From Epiperipatus broadwayi (Eukaryota > Onychophora > Udeonychophora > Euonychophora > Peripatidae): a stretch of DNA of 64,000 bases. The position numbers and the translations under genes were made by a program. Positions 25,753 to 37,770 of this stretch are shown here, in pieces. The notes under the pieces are model-generated. The model saw only the letters and a program-made list of their open reading frames with translations. It had not been told where the DNA came from and ran no database searches. The DNA lies in contig JAQFVV010012499.1 of assembly GCA_028023455.1 (NCBI GenBank), positions 2,860,584-2,924,583 on the forward strand, read 5' to 3'. The stretch's first letter is position 1, and every line of letters starts with the position of its first letter.

Positions 25753-28419
25753 ATCTTGTGAAGCAACATGGTGTGAAATATGTTTGAAAAATAGTGTCAA
25801 GGTTCTTTTGGGTACTATCTACATACAGCCAACATTATCCTTTTTAGAGTTTAATGAGTTTCTATCTATTCTTGAAGATTTTTTAATCAAATATGAATCA
25901 TATATAGTTATTACTGGTGAATTTAATATTCCTGGTTTATATTCAGGTACTACTATCACAGATTCAGTCTCTTTTTCACCTAAAGCATTGAGAATGATTC
26001 ATTTTTGCAATTTGTTAAATTTAAAACAATTTAATCCATACACCAATTTTAATGATCACACATTGGATTATATTCTTAGTAACTTTCCTACAATTGAATG
26101 TTTAACTACTTCTTCTCTTCCTTTTTCCATTGATTTGCATCATCCTTCCTTACAATTTTATATTAATATTAAATTTAATAGACTTTGTCCCTTTAAAATT
26201 ATAAAAAGAAACTACAAAAAAGGATATTATTTGGGTCTTTGTTTACAATTATCTAATTTTAACTGGAAAAATTTGTATTCTTCATCTGGTGTATATTTCT
26301 GTATGAAGTCTTTTGAACAATCATTTAGTGAACTAATTGACAAATACATTCCTAAGAAAAAAATTTTAACTAACCATTTTCCTCTCTGGTTTTCAGTCTC
26401 TTTTAAAGAAATTATTAAAATGAAATCATTTCATCATCGTAAATATTGGAAAACTAAGAACTTAAATTATTATAACAATTTTATTAATTATAGAAGATTG
26501 TCAAAGGTTATATACCATAGAGATTTTCAAAAATTTATATAAAACACTGAAAGTCATATTTCTGATAATCCTTTGCAATTTTGGTCTCTGGTTAAGGATT
26601 TAGGTATTACAAAAAAAAAAATTACAGAGTAATAATTCTAATCTAGCTGCAGATGATTTTTCTCATTATTTCTTAGAGCTTTTTAAACAATCTCAGTCTT
26701 TTACTAATTTAACTGCAAATAATGATCTAGTTGAAGAAAGAATAACATTTGATTCATTTATTGAATCTGATATTGTTTTTGCTATTAAGCAGCTTAAATT
26801 ACATTCTAGTGTGGGCCTTGATAATATTCCGGCTTTCATTTATAAATGATGTGCTGAATACATTGCTTCTACTCTTTTGCATATTTTTAATTGCACTTTA
26901 GCAAATGGTACTTTTCCTACATCCCTTAAAATTGTTATAGTTGTTCCTATTTTTAAGAAAGGATCTAGAGATTTGGTAAGTGACTATAGGCCTATTTTAA
27001 TTTTAACACTGTTGCTCGAGTATTTGAAAAATGTTTATATAATAGAATTATCTTGGATGTCTCTAAGGTTTTGGCACCAGAGCAGCATGGATTTTTGCCT
27101 AATAGGTCCATTGAAACAAATTTGCTAACTATTTTTGATCACATTTCAAACTCAATTGAGAATCAATCTAGGTTAGATGTTGTTTATTTTGATATGTTCA
27201 AGGCTTTTGATAGAGTTAATCATAAAATTCTTCTTCAGAAGCTTTGTAGGTTAGGTTTTTCCAAATTATTAATTAATTGGTTTGATTCTTTTCTTAAGAA
27301 TAGAATGTCTTGTGTGAGGTTTAATAATAAATTGTCATTACCATATTATTGCTTCACTGGGGTGCCTCAAGGCAGTGTTTTGCACCTTTATTATTTAATT
27401 TATACATTGATGACCTAAAAACATGCATTAAATTTTCACATCTTCTATTTTATGCAGATGATTTCAAAATTTTTAGGCATATTTATTCTATTAATGACTG
27501 TTTTTTACTTCAAAGTGATATAGATAATTTCTTGAATTGGTGTGAATGTAATTATATAGATATAAATATGGATAAGTGCTCCATTGTCTCTTACTCTAGA
27601 AAATCTGAAATCTTAAGGTTTTCCTACTATATTGGTGATTCTAAAATTATAACAAATGATCATCAAAGAGATCTAGGAATAATATTTTCCAATAATGGGT
27701 CTTTTCATAATCACATTAATTTTATGGTGAATAAATCTCTTAAAATTGTAGGAGCTATTTACAGATATGGAAAAGCATTTAATATATTTACAAAGATTAA
27801 ACTTTTTATATCCTTAGTTCTTCCCATCATGGAATATAGTTCAATTATATGGAGTCCTCATAACAGGACAGATATCATAAGAAGTCAGTCTGTTTTTGAC
27901 AAATTTGCAAAATTGAATAGTTTAGGTAATGAACACTATATTGATTTACTGCTGAGACGAAAAACAAGATTTCAAGCTTTTTCATAAATTTATTTCCCAG
28001 AATATTTCTGTATCTAATTTGCTTTCTAACTTAGGTATTAAGAAACAGAATTATAACACTCGTACTCATAATATTTTTGAACTGAAAATTTGTAAATCTG
28101 ATGTATTAAGATTTTCCCCTTTATTTCGTTTGCCTAGAACTTATAACAAAGATTTTGGTAATGATGATGTTTTTAATCTGGATTTTAAACAATACACTAA
28201 AGTCCTCATAAAAAAATATTATCCTTAATTTCATTTGATATATTGCCTTTTTATTTATTTGTGCATTTTATTGTTTTTCTATTTTATTGGTATTATTTTT
28301 TATTTTGTTTTTTTTTTTTAATGCTTATTTAGATTTGTATATAATAATGAAATTACTGTGCAATCTATAATTGGCTAAATGCTGTTGATATGTACATTAA
28401 ATAAATAAAGAATTGAATT
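25753..28419 (+). mobile_element. Jockey-like non-LTR retrotransposon copy B, endonuclease partly retained
   Basis: A longer but more decayed relative of copy A. The 5' end is within the endonuclease domain at a (TTA)/(TTG) array. The coding region ends at 28,226-28,228 and a roughly 190-bp 3' UTR ends GTACATTAAATAAATAAAGAATTGAATT before the next ATT/GTT array. It contains several frameshifts and stops. Confidence 0.85.
25780..28228 (+). pseudogene. Endonuclease + reverse transcriptase of Jockey-like copy B, frameshifted
   Basis: Endonuclease section (25,784-26,542): LLGTIYIQPTLSFLEFNEF, VITGEFNIPG (the GDFN motif with the Asp changed to Glu), HTLDYILSNFPTIE and SIDLHHPSLQF (SDH position changed to DLH). 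A frameshift near 26,620 precedes the RT section: LKLHSSVGLDNIPAFIYK, then a TGA. VVPIFKKGS, SDYRPI, EQHGFLPNRSIETNLLTIF, VVYFDMFKAFDRVNHK (motif A) and GVPQGSV follow, then a frameshift near 27,380. After it come PLLFNLYIDDL, LLFYADDFKIF (motif C, about 27,445-27,475), RDLGIIFSNNGSF and LVLPIMEYSSIIWSPH. A last shift near 27,980 precedes LRFSPLFRLPRTYNK. The altered endonuclease motifs and multiple shifts make it inactive. Confidence 0.85.
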
Positions 28420-28525
28420 ATTATTATTATTGTTGTTGTTGTTGTTGTTGTCGTCATCGTCATCATCGTTGTCATTGTTGTTGTTGTTGTTATTATTATT
28501 ATGATGATGATGGTAATGATGATGA
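28417..28525. repeat. Compound (TTA)/(TTG)/(TCA) microsatellite, array G
   Basis: ATT repeats grade into GTT, then GTC/ATC, then GTT, ATT and GATGAT units over about 110 bp. It links the 3' end of Jockey-like copy B to the 5' end of the CR1/L2-like element. The base register still reads TTA-type on the + strand. Confidence 0.9.
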
Positions 28526-28539
28526 AACTCATGGTGAAA

Positions 28540-31190
28540 CTTTGTCCAATTTAAATATTTTTCATATGAATATATGAAGTGTTAGATCTAATTTTGATTA
28601 ATTTGTTGTGTATTTAAATGACTTTCCTGCCGGTTTTTATGATGTGATAATTTTAACTGAATTTTGGATTTCCATTGAAGAACAGAATTTATGTTCTGGA
28701 TGGCTATTCAAATATTCTTTCACCTCGTGTGTCTTCACGTTCAAGTGGTGTATTAGTTTTTGTGAAAGAAAACATTAAATTTGCATATCATAATCCATTT
28801 CTTGCCTCTGCAGAATGTGTTTTGATTCATTTGAATTTACCTTGTTTTGTCTTAATTATTATTGCTTTATATAGATCGTGTACAAGTATCATTTTGGATT
28901 TTATAGCTGAACTTGATGTGTTATTGTCTGATTTACATACTACTTCAGTAATTCTTATGGGAGATTTGAATATAGATTTATGTAATAATCTACATGGGCC
29001 TACTGTATGGTATTTGAATTTGTTTTATAGTAATGGTTTTAATCAAGCTATTCTTTCACCTACTCGTATTACTAAATCTTGTCAATCAATTTTGGATCAT
29101 ATATTTGTCAGATTAAACCAGAATCAAAGTTATGAATCATCTGTACTAAATATTTTTATTTCGGATCATTTTGCAACTGTGTTGGAGTTATTAAATTGTA
29201 GACAACATGTAAATACTCATTTATATGTTAATAAGATATCACATATTAAACTAAAAATGTTGTTATCTGATCAGAATTGGCATTATGTTTTTGCTCTGCG
29301 TGATGTTGATTCAGCATTTTTAAAATTTCAAGATATTTGTAAGTCTTTAATTGCAAAATCTATGGTTGGTTTTAAATAGATTAGCAAAACACGCAAAACG
29401 CTCAGTCTGGATAACAAATGATTTGATTGAAAAAATTAATCAAAGAAATCATTTAAAATGTTTGGGTGGAGATTTGTTGACTTTGAAGAAATTAAATACT
29501 GAGATTAAATCTGATATTCGGAAATTAAAATTTCAATATTATCAAAAATATTTTAATGATAAAAATATTTATTTGAAATGGAAATAGATAAATTCTCTTG
29601 TAAAGAAACCTTTGTCAAATCAATTTAAATTTATAAAACACAATGATAATTTGATTGAAGTAAAAAATAATGAAAAATGTGTTGCTGACTTATTTAATAA
29701 TTTTTTTTCAGATTTGTCAATAGATAGAACACCAGTACAAGAATTGTCTTTTGCTGATTCTTGTTTAAATTCTTTTCGGTGTACAGATGTTACTGATTTG
29801 GATTTGTCTGGTAAAATTGATCTCTTAAAGAATGTTCATTCAGCTGGTCTAGATAAGTTAACCCCAAAGATTCTTAAGGAAAATAAGTCGACTTTCATAC
29901 CTGTTCTTGTTTATTTGTTTAATCTTTCCTTAAATGCTGGTTTGTTTCCTACTTGTTTGAAAGTTGGTTTTATTACACCAGTTTTTAAAAAGGGTGATCC
30001 TGTACAGCTTGACAATTATAGACTGATTTCTATTATATCTGTAATATCCAAATTGTTAGAGATGATGGTTAAAGAGAAAATGATGTCATTTTAATCTAAA
30101 AATAATATTTTATCTGAACATCAATATGGATTTATTTCTGCTAGAAGTACTTGGACACTTTCTATAGTCATGTAAACAATTTGACAATTTCACTAGATAA
30201 GGATTTTAAAACTGTTGCTATTTATTGAGACTTGTCTAAGGCATTTGACTCTGTATCTCACAAAATTTTACTTAAGTGTTTATATTCATATGATTTTTGT
30301 GGTGGATTTATTTCGTTTGTGATTTACTTAAAGGATAGAAAACAAGCAACAAATATTTCTGGTGTTGTAAGTTCTTTTATAACAGTTAACCATGGTGTAC
30401 CACAAGGTTCAGTTTTGGGCCCCATATTATTTATAATTTATATAAATGATTTATTTTCTTTACCTTTAGAATCTAGATTTATGGTTTTGCAGATGATATT
30501 GCTTTCAATCTTATGCTGCAGTTTCATATAATTTTGTTGAAAAAATAATTAATAATGATTTAATCCTAATTAGTAAATGGTTAGCATTTAATAATTTATC
30601 AATTAATCTGAGTAAAACAAAAGCTATTATTTTTTCTTATTAAGACAAATATTCATTCGCTTAACATTACTATTTGTAATAAGTATTTTTGGCATTGTAA
30701 TAGCACTTGTACTTATGCTAACATTTCATTTGTTGATAATATTTGCTATCTAGGTGTTTTTATTGACTCCAGACTATCTTGGTCAAGCCATATACTTTCT
30801 TTGTTCTCATTTACGTAAATTAAATTATATGTTTTTCTACTTATCTAAATTTTTTCCTTGGTCAGCTTTGATTACTTTATATATTTCTTCTTATCAAAGC
30901 TTATTATGTTATAATATATCAGTTTGGGGGAACTGTTCTACTTTTGCAATGACTACTTTGTCTGTTTTACAGAATTATACAATGTGTATCATTTTTGGTA
31001 GATCACGTACCATATCTGTTAAAGATATTTATGCCACTTTTAATATACTAGATGTTTTCCATTTGTATAAATATAGAATGATTCTTGATATTTATTATAG
31101 AAAACTTCATTTCGATACTAAATCTTCTATTGTAAATACTCGTTTATCTACTAAATATCAGCTAGCTTTACCTATTTTTTTTTAAAACAT
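28540..31190 (+). pseudogene. ORF2 of CR1/L2-like element: endonuclease + reverse transcriptase, frameshifted
   Basis: The endonuclease starts with NLNIFHMNI.SVRSNFD and DVIILTEFWIS (about 28,550-28,670). A stop/frame change is followed by RSSGVLVFVKENI, VILMGDLNIDLCNN (GDLN), CQSILDHIFVRLNQ and NIFISDHFATVLEL (SDH) up to about 29,190. After a shift near 29,375 comes the linker KRSVWITNDLIEKINQRN, a TAG at 29,585-29,587, then HSAGLDKLTPKILKENKS and ITPVFKKGDPVQLDNYRLIS. LSKAFDSVSHKILLKCLY (motif A; the usual first Asp-Leu precedes) and HGVPQGSVLGPILFIIYIND (motif B) follow, then YGFADDIAFNLML in another frame at about 30,480 (FADD). The thumb and post-RT region reaches about 31,190. At least four disabling changes are present. 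Confidence 0.8.
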
Positions 31191-31335
31191 CCAATAGGAA
31201 GCAATTTAGTTATAATGGTCCTAAATTATTTAATATGTTTATAAGAGATTGTTCTGTGAATTTAATGAACACTAGTTATTTGATTTTTAAAAAGCATTTA
31301 TGGCACTGGTTATATTATGCTAAGCATTAGTTTTA

Positions 31336-31536
31336 TTTTATATATATATATATGATAAAAAAAAATAAAAGTTAAAAAAATTGTTCCCGCTTGTTTTTTT
31401 TTTTCTCACGGGGGGCTCCAAAAAAAAACACCTAACGGGTTTTTTTTTTTAAATAACATAAAAGGAGGTAGTTTACTATTTCTCCAAATTAAACTCCCTT
31501 TTAAAAATTTTTTTTTAAAGTATTTTGTTTTTGTTG

Positions 31537-31570
<34 letters not shown>

Positions 31571-31672
31571 AAAATACAGAGTTTTTGAAAAAATATTAAA
31601 CAACCTTTTTGAGGGAGTTATTGTGGAAATTTAACAAACTAAAATCAGCAAACCAAAAAAAAAAAAAAAATA
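31336..31672. other. Homopolymer-dominated insertion in the 3' UTR of the CR1/L2-like element
   Basis: It begins with a TA run. The segment has a texture unlike the rest of the window: runs of T (up to about 12), a C-A-C-G6 stretch, A9, a long A tract of about 30 near 31,539-31,568, and a final A16. It codes for nothing. It could be decayed A-tailed insertions or a low-quality consensus patch. Confidence 0.5.
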
Positions 31673-31876
31673 TATTGTTTATACTGTATGTTATGTTGTA
31701 ATTATTTACTACTGTAATTGAATTGCCAAATGTAATATCTGTGTGACTTTTAATATTTTGTTATATTTATACTTTTTTTTGTATTTTATTAGTGTTTTTA
31801 GTTGTTGCATTTAAATTCCTCACTCAAGATTTTTCTTGTGTGAAATTTATCTCACTATATTATATATTTATTGTTT

Positions 31877-31944
31877 GTTTCTTAATGAATAAATAAATAA
31901 ATAAAATAATAAAAAAATTATTATTATTATTATCATCATCATCA

Positions 31945-32017
<73 letters not shown>

Positions 32018-32065
32018 TACTACTACTATTATTATTATTATTATTATTGTTATTATTATTATTAT
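31877..32065. repeat. (AAAT)n then (TTA)n microsatellite with TCA and CTA variants, array H
   Basis: About 190 bp: AATA units, then TTA, a (TCA)n block at about 31,933-31,948, a long TTA run, a short (CTA)n block and TTA again. It forms the right edge of the retrotransposon cluster and again reads TTA on the + strand. Confidence 0.95.
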
Positions 32066-32499
32066 ACAATCCTCGTTTCTTCAGATATAAGTGGTATAGA
32101 CTGCATGTTTCATGTGACTCTCATTAAGCTTTCTTCAAACTTATCATTCTGTATTATTGGTAAATATTTACATCATCAAAATTTCTAATATTTGAATACA
32201 AATATAGTGTATATACTTAAGCTAGATGTAATTAGAGAAGATTTGAACATAGACTTCCAATCTCCCTTCTGCGTGAAATACATGTATTAGAGATAATCCA
32301 TTTTTTCACGTGTGTGTGGTCATGTGAATCAGTTATATAAGATGGAATGGTTGTCTGAAGGGAGTTTTAAAGTTTGTATTCAAATCCCCTCTAATTCAAT
32401 CATCAAAATTAGTGTATTTAAACGAAATTGATAATTTAATAATTTGAAAAAATAAATATTCAAAGGCTTTAGTACTCAAGAGTTTATAAGAAGTTTGAG

Positions 32500-32592
32500 A
32501 ACTGGAAGTACCAGAATCAGAATCAATCCTATGACCCCACAGTTTAGAGTGTGACAATCTACCACTGTGCTAAACTGTGCAGGACATTTGAT
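32500..32592 (-). mobile_element. tRNA-like SINE remnant
   Basis: The minus strand contains TTTAGCACAGTGGTAGATTG (box A-like), an anticodon-like arm around CACTCTAAACTGTG, and GGATTGATTCTGA (box B-like), with near-normal tRNA spacing. Neither a clear A tail nor a target duplication was found, so this is a decayed retroposed tRNA or SINE head. Confidence 0.5.
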
Positions 32593-32735
32593 AATTTTAG
32601 ATTAGATTACTTTTTTGAGTGAATTCATGTTTGTGAGGGGTTTTAAATTTTTATTTCTAAATTCAAATAATTTTAACGAACCTGCAAATAAACAATGACT
32701 TAAATATTTATCACCGAATATATAATAAAATTTAT

Positions 32736-32855
32736 TTCAGTAATAAACTCCAAATGCATATGAGATAAGAATAATTTATGTTTTTTTAAATGATTCTAGA
32801 AAGTTCGACTTGTAAATTATTATTGTGGTATATGCATTTGGAGTTTATTACTTCA
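32736..32855. mobile_element. Short MITE-like element with 22-bp terminal inverted repeats
   Basis: GTAATAAACTCCAAATGCATAT at 32,740-32,761 (given here as the terminal repeat) is the exact reverse complement of 32,830-32,851. The 112-bp element is flanked by TTCA at 32,736-32,739 and 32,852-32,855, a possible 4-bp target duplication. It is non-coding. A partial, diverged copy of the right half lies at about 33,130-33,195. Confidence 0.7.
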
Positions 32856-33129
32856 TAAATGATATTTTCAGCACTACATTTTTAACAGCCACTGCCCTTA
32901 TTTCCAGAATTATTAGAATGTGTATCTTAATTGTTATCTGAAACTGTGAACTCATTTGATCACATTTTACAAAAATTGCCATTAATGTAATATTTCATTC
33001 TTTTAAATATTAATAATTGATTTATTATCCATACATCAATGCTGAAATTAAATGAAAATAGACTGTTTTTGACTGATCAGGTAAATTAGCATTGATATGA
33101 AAAAAGGTATTATTTACATATTTATTGAA

Positions 33130-33195
33130 ATGACTTTAGAAAGTCTGATTTATAAATTATTCTTATGGTACATGCATTTAGACTTTATTTCAATA
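33130..33195. mobile_element. Diverged partial copy of the 32.74-kb MITE
   Basis: TGACTTTAGAAAGTCTGATT..TAAATTATTCTTATGG..CATGCATTTAGACTTTATT parallels TGATTCTAGAAAGTTCGACT..TAAATTATTATTGTGG..ATGCATTTGGAGTTTATT at 32,790-32,850. Only the right half is recognisable. Confidence 0.55.
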
Positions 33196-33893
33196 AAATT
33201 GTTAAATTTTAATATATAAACACATCTGAACTAAAGTTATTAAAACTATAAACTTCTTAAATATAAAACTTTTTACAATCAAGAGAGCAAAATACATATT
33301 TTCCTGAAGTAATACTGGTCTTGGGATATGATATGACTACATGATTGACACTGATAATAATTCTCAACTCAAATCTTCAAATATTAACTTTTAAAGCAAT
33401 ATTAATGAATACATCTAATGTAAATAAAATATAAATAACAAAAAGCAAAACAGAACAATATTAAGACAAATAATCAACAAAAAAAGGAAAGCTATAATTA
33501 ACATAAAATTGAAAGAAAAAACGCCTTATCAAAATAGTAACTAAAATATCTAAAAAAAGTTGAGCAAAGAAATATATTATTATTCTTTGCTTGATCAGAA
33601 AAGAACTACTTACATAAAGTATAATTTAAGTTGAAGTTATTCTTACAATTCTATACTGTTTTAAATAAATAGTTATTTGTATTCTGAGATCTACATAAAC
33701 ACTGAAAGCTTTTGTAGCCACCAATTCAAAAATGGTCCCTGCTATTAAAAACAGTGTATAATATATGACTAAGGTCATGATAGTTATTTGAATATGTCAT
33801 ACTTATGTCTTTTATAATACAAGTAATTTTATTGGCACAAAATTGCCTACACTAAAAACATTAATATTAAACTATATATATATATGATAAACA

Positions 33894-33940
<47 letters not shown>

Positions 33941-36900
33941 TGCCCTCACTTCCCAGAAATATATAATTATAATCACTTGATCTAGCTCAGATAAATAACT
34001 ATGTTTATCTAAAATGTATCTAAATTAATAACAACTATATTTTTAAGAATATCAATGATTAAATTAACTTAATTTATAAATAATAATATAGCTCTGGTTT
34101 ATAAAATGAAATAAATGAATATCTAATCAAATCATGAGACTATGAAGTGAGTTTACAAGTGGCAGAGCGAATACATTAAGACAATCTCCCAATGGATATC
34201 ACCTTAATGGCATAAGAATACTCTCCTTATTCCTATTACTTAAATACCACATTTATAGTACTCCTACGTCTTTAATCAAAACTAATTAAGTAAATTATCT
34301 TTAACAAATTAATTTAAATATCTTTTTCAAAACTAATTTAACTCAAATTATCTCAGGTTCTCTTAAAATAATGATAAATTAATTATAACTTTTGTAATCA
34401 AGTATGATAAGGGATTTAATATCATTCCTGAACTACGATTTAATAATATTAATAATAACAAATAGTAATACTAATCTTTAATCTATAATTCCCTCTCCTA
34501 TCTTTCTATTTATAATGTTATTCTTGTATATCTTATAATAAAAATGTAATATAATTTTCTATTATCATAGGGCATTTTAAGTAAACATGTATGATATGAT
34601 ATTATAATCTGAGAATATGTGGCAATCATTACTAAGATAATTTAATGTAAATCTTTGGTAATTATTCCATGACCATCATAGTAATACAATAAGTAAAACT
34701 TCTTAAATAAAATATACCAATAAAATAGTATAACTCTTAAATAAAAATTTTATTTATGATGTGCAAATATTATGTCTTAATTATAATTATCTGTGATAAT
34801 GTAATTGTGATGTGAAGAAATTGAGTCAACACCAAGACTTATAAAACACATTGAACAATTTTATTAACAAACTTAACAATAAAATTATTTACATTATTTA
34901 TATTTTGATAGAATTCTATTTATTCCTATTCAGGTATACTTCTCCAATACAAATTAAATGACTTAAAATATAAGATACAGAACATTTCTTCAATAAAATA
35001 TTTATTTTTTTAAAATATCATTATATAACTTTTTTATTACAGTTATTCGATATTATTACTTTATAGGTTTTAAAAAAAATATAGGTAATACTTTTACTAT
35101 GAACTTATCCTTGTTATTTAGTTTTTAAAAAATTATTTATTATTCTGTATAGTCATTTTTCAATAATATTCATGTGAACAACCTTAATTCATAGCATACC
35201 ATCAAACTAAGCTACTTACTAATTATTACTTTAAACTTTAAATATCATATATGTATTAGTGTGTAGTTATAAAATTATTTTTGTAAAACTTATGGCTACT
35301 TTCATTCATTCAACACGATTCAGTCTATTACCTTTAATCATAAATAAAAATATGCATTATAAGTATGTCTTTTTAAAAAATTCTTAATAATTAAGTAATA
35401 TCATTACAAATTCTTTTAAATTATCAACTATTTATTTTATAAAAAAAAAAAATATCATTTTTAACTATAAAAGTTCTATGATTCTTTCACTGATGAAATT
35501 ATGTTCTTATAATTTTTTACACTTATTTTACTCTAAGCAACATAACTTATTTTATCCAATTTAACAATTCTCTATTTCCAAACTCATTTATTATTTCCAA
35601 TTTTAAAACAACCATCTTTTACAATGTAATCCAATAAATTTCAATAACACATAAATTAGTAGGCATATGGGGTAAACTATAACTTCAACTTAACACCTTT
35701 GTCAACTAACCATCATGGGCACAGTGTACATGAACTGAGGTATAACTTATTTGTTTAATAACCTCTTCTATCAAGTATAATGTCCAGGCTATTCATTCAG
35801 CACTATGGCACATTAAGCTTTAACACATAGAAAAATAAACACTGCCATGAATATACACAAGATATAGGGCTATGTTAGCTATACTTGTATAAACATCAAT
35901 ATAGTATATTCTTCTTCCCATACAAATAAACCCTACATACAATATTATCCTGGTCTTATATAACCTAATACTAAGATATTAGCATTTAAAATTCACCAAT
36001 TTAGATTGCTAAATTCATCCTCATTTTTATAATAACAAATAAATTCATTTTTAGAATAACAATCTAACTAACTAATAAGACAATATTATTTCATTCTTTA
36101 ATAGTTCTCAAACTTTAGCACAAACAAATTATTCAACAAAACATCCAATTCAGTTTTAATAGAATCATATACTTATATTTCTTTTATGTTTAAATATCTT
36201 TACGATATCATTAAAATTATGCATATTCTTAAATAACTAAACAAATGATAAATTATGTGTAGGTGTGTGTTTTTATATACGCATCCATCCGTACAAAATA
36301 ACAAACACATTTTAAAACTATTAATAATTTACATTATTACCATAAGTAATTTCTGTTGGCAATTACTTAGTGATGTCATCTGGAGTATGATCTAAATAAA
36401 CATTTTATTATCGTTTATTCCACATTATCACACTTTAAAATATACTAAGTTAAAGATTTTATTTTTTTTTACAATAAAATTTAATTACTAAGTTAGTAAA
36501 TAATTTAATGTTTTCTGTTTCTACGCTATATTTAAACTATGAATAAATATTACTATAATTTTGTTAGTAAAAAATTAATTCTAAAACCATATTTGCAATA
36601 ATTTTATTAGAATTTCTTACAATGAAATGTTCTTTTCTTGATAATAAGTTCATTACAGGAAGTATCTTTTCTCCTGATAAAAAAATTAATACACACTTTT
36701 AACGTCAATAATCACGCATGCTCCGGTTCTTAACGTTGTAATATATAATCCAAACTGACAGTTCAAGTTAAATACGGTACGTTTACTTTTATTCTATAAG
36801 ACTTACACTAATATAATTAATATTTTTCTTATCTCCAAAACTTTAAATCTTTCAACAGGTACTGTTAGATAAATCTCTAATTTTAAATACTCTTCATCAA

Positions 36901-37640
36901 GATAATTTTCCAAATTCTTGTAACTTTTCCATATTTACTGAGGTTTAATATCTTCTGATACAACCAATACTTCTCCCAATATTTTCAAATAACTTAAATT
37001 ATTTTCCCAAATAATTTAAATAAACTTTTGTATGACCCGCATACCTTAATGACTGACTTGTAATTTTTTTTTTATATGATATAAGTCACATACTTGCAAA
37101 TGATCTTATATTTTCTAGGAAAAATTCCAATTTTAAAATATTTCCGATATTTCTTCAGAAAGAAATATCTCCATGTTCCAAAATAATTAATTGTTCAGTC
37201 AAATTTAAAAGTTTTTTTTTTTCTTTAAAAGTATTTTCCCATTGTATTTTAAATAAATTTTCTTCATAAAATATATTATATCATTTCACTTTATATCTTT
37301 TAATGAAATTTATATATATATATTTCTCCATGACGTTCTTTTTATGAAACTTAATCGTAAATCAATATGACCTATCAACACAGGAAAAATTATATGCTTT
37401 ATAAATAAAAACATTTGAATACTTCCATTAAATTTTTTATATTTAGTGATGACTTCTTCATGTTTAAGTTGATGACAAATTGAACGAAAACAAAGCAGCC
37501 AAGTAAGGAATTATTTAATTTTTTTAGCCCTCTTCCTCCATATCACAATCTTGTAATAATAAACTGCTGTATTTTTATAAAAATTGAAGATAAATAAAAT
37601 GGATTATTACACTATTAAATACTTTACCGAAATTGTTGAA
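33196..37640. other. AT-rich non-coding DNA, no gene recognised
   Basis: Long, extremely A+T-rich stretch with a (TA)n tract at about 33,895-33,938 preceded by another short TA run. No coding signature is seen in any frame. It could be intergenic or intronic. Confidence 0.5.
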
Positions 37641-37770
37641 ATACTATCGATGTAATAATAGCACGTCGGTAGAATGAGATAACAGCTCAATAATCGTCTG
37701 CCAAAATGTAAACAGCTCTTAAATACTCCAGCTGATTCCAATTTTGATTGGTCCATTAAACAATCCTGGC
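37640..37770 (-). promoter_or_regulatory. Possible minus-strand promoter (CCAAT and TATA-like)
   Basis: Within a local rise in G+C, the minus strand reads GGACCAATCAAAATTGG (CCAAT box, about 37,760-37,744) and then GGAGTATTTAAGAGCTG (TATA-like TATTTAAG, about 37,728-37,712). About 25-30 bases later comes a CAGACG that could be a start site. No convincing downstream coding exon was found, so this rests only on spacing and composition. It lies 3.6 kb from the plus-strand promoter at 41.3 kb and would be divergent to it. Confidence 0.25.

Larger units (their letters stand above)
28526..31890 (+). mobile_element. CR1/L2/Jockey-group non-LTR retrotransposon, near-complete ORF2 region
   Basis: Third plus-strand element in the cluster and distinct from the Jockey-like pair. 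It has a recognisable endonuclease N-terminus from about 28,547, RT to about 31,190, and a 3' UTR. The 3' UTR is interrupted by an odd homopolymer-rich segment (31,336-31,672) and ends in AATGAATAAATAAATAAATA before array H at about 31,890. No ORF1 is visible. The endonuclease and RT are in different frames. Confidence 0.8.

Noticed and set aside
31860-32069. Asn/Ser/Asp-rich frame on the minus strand
   Set aside because: Translation of array H; no protein features.
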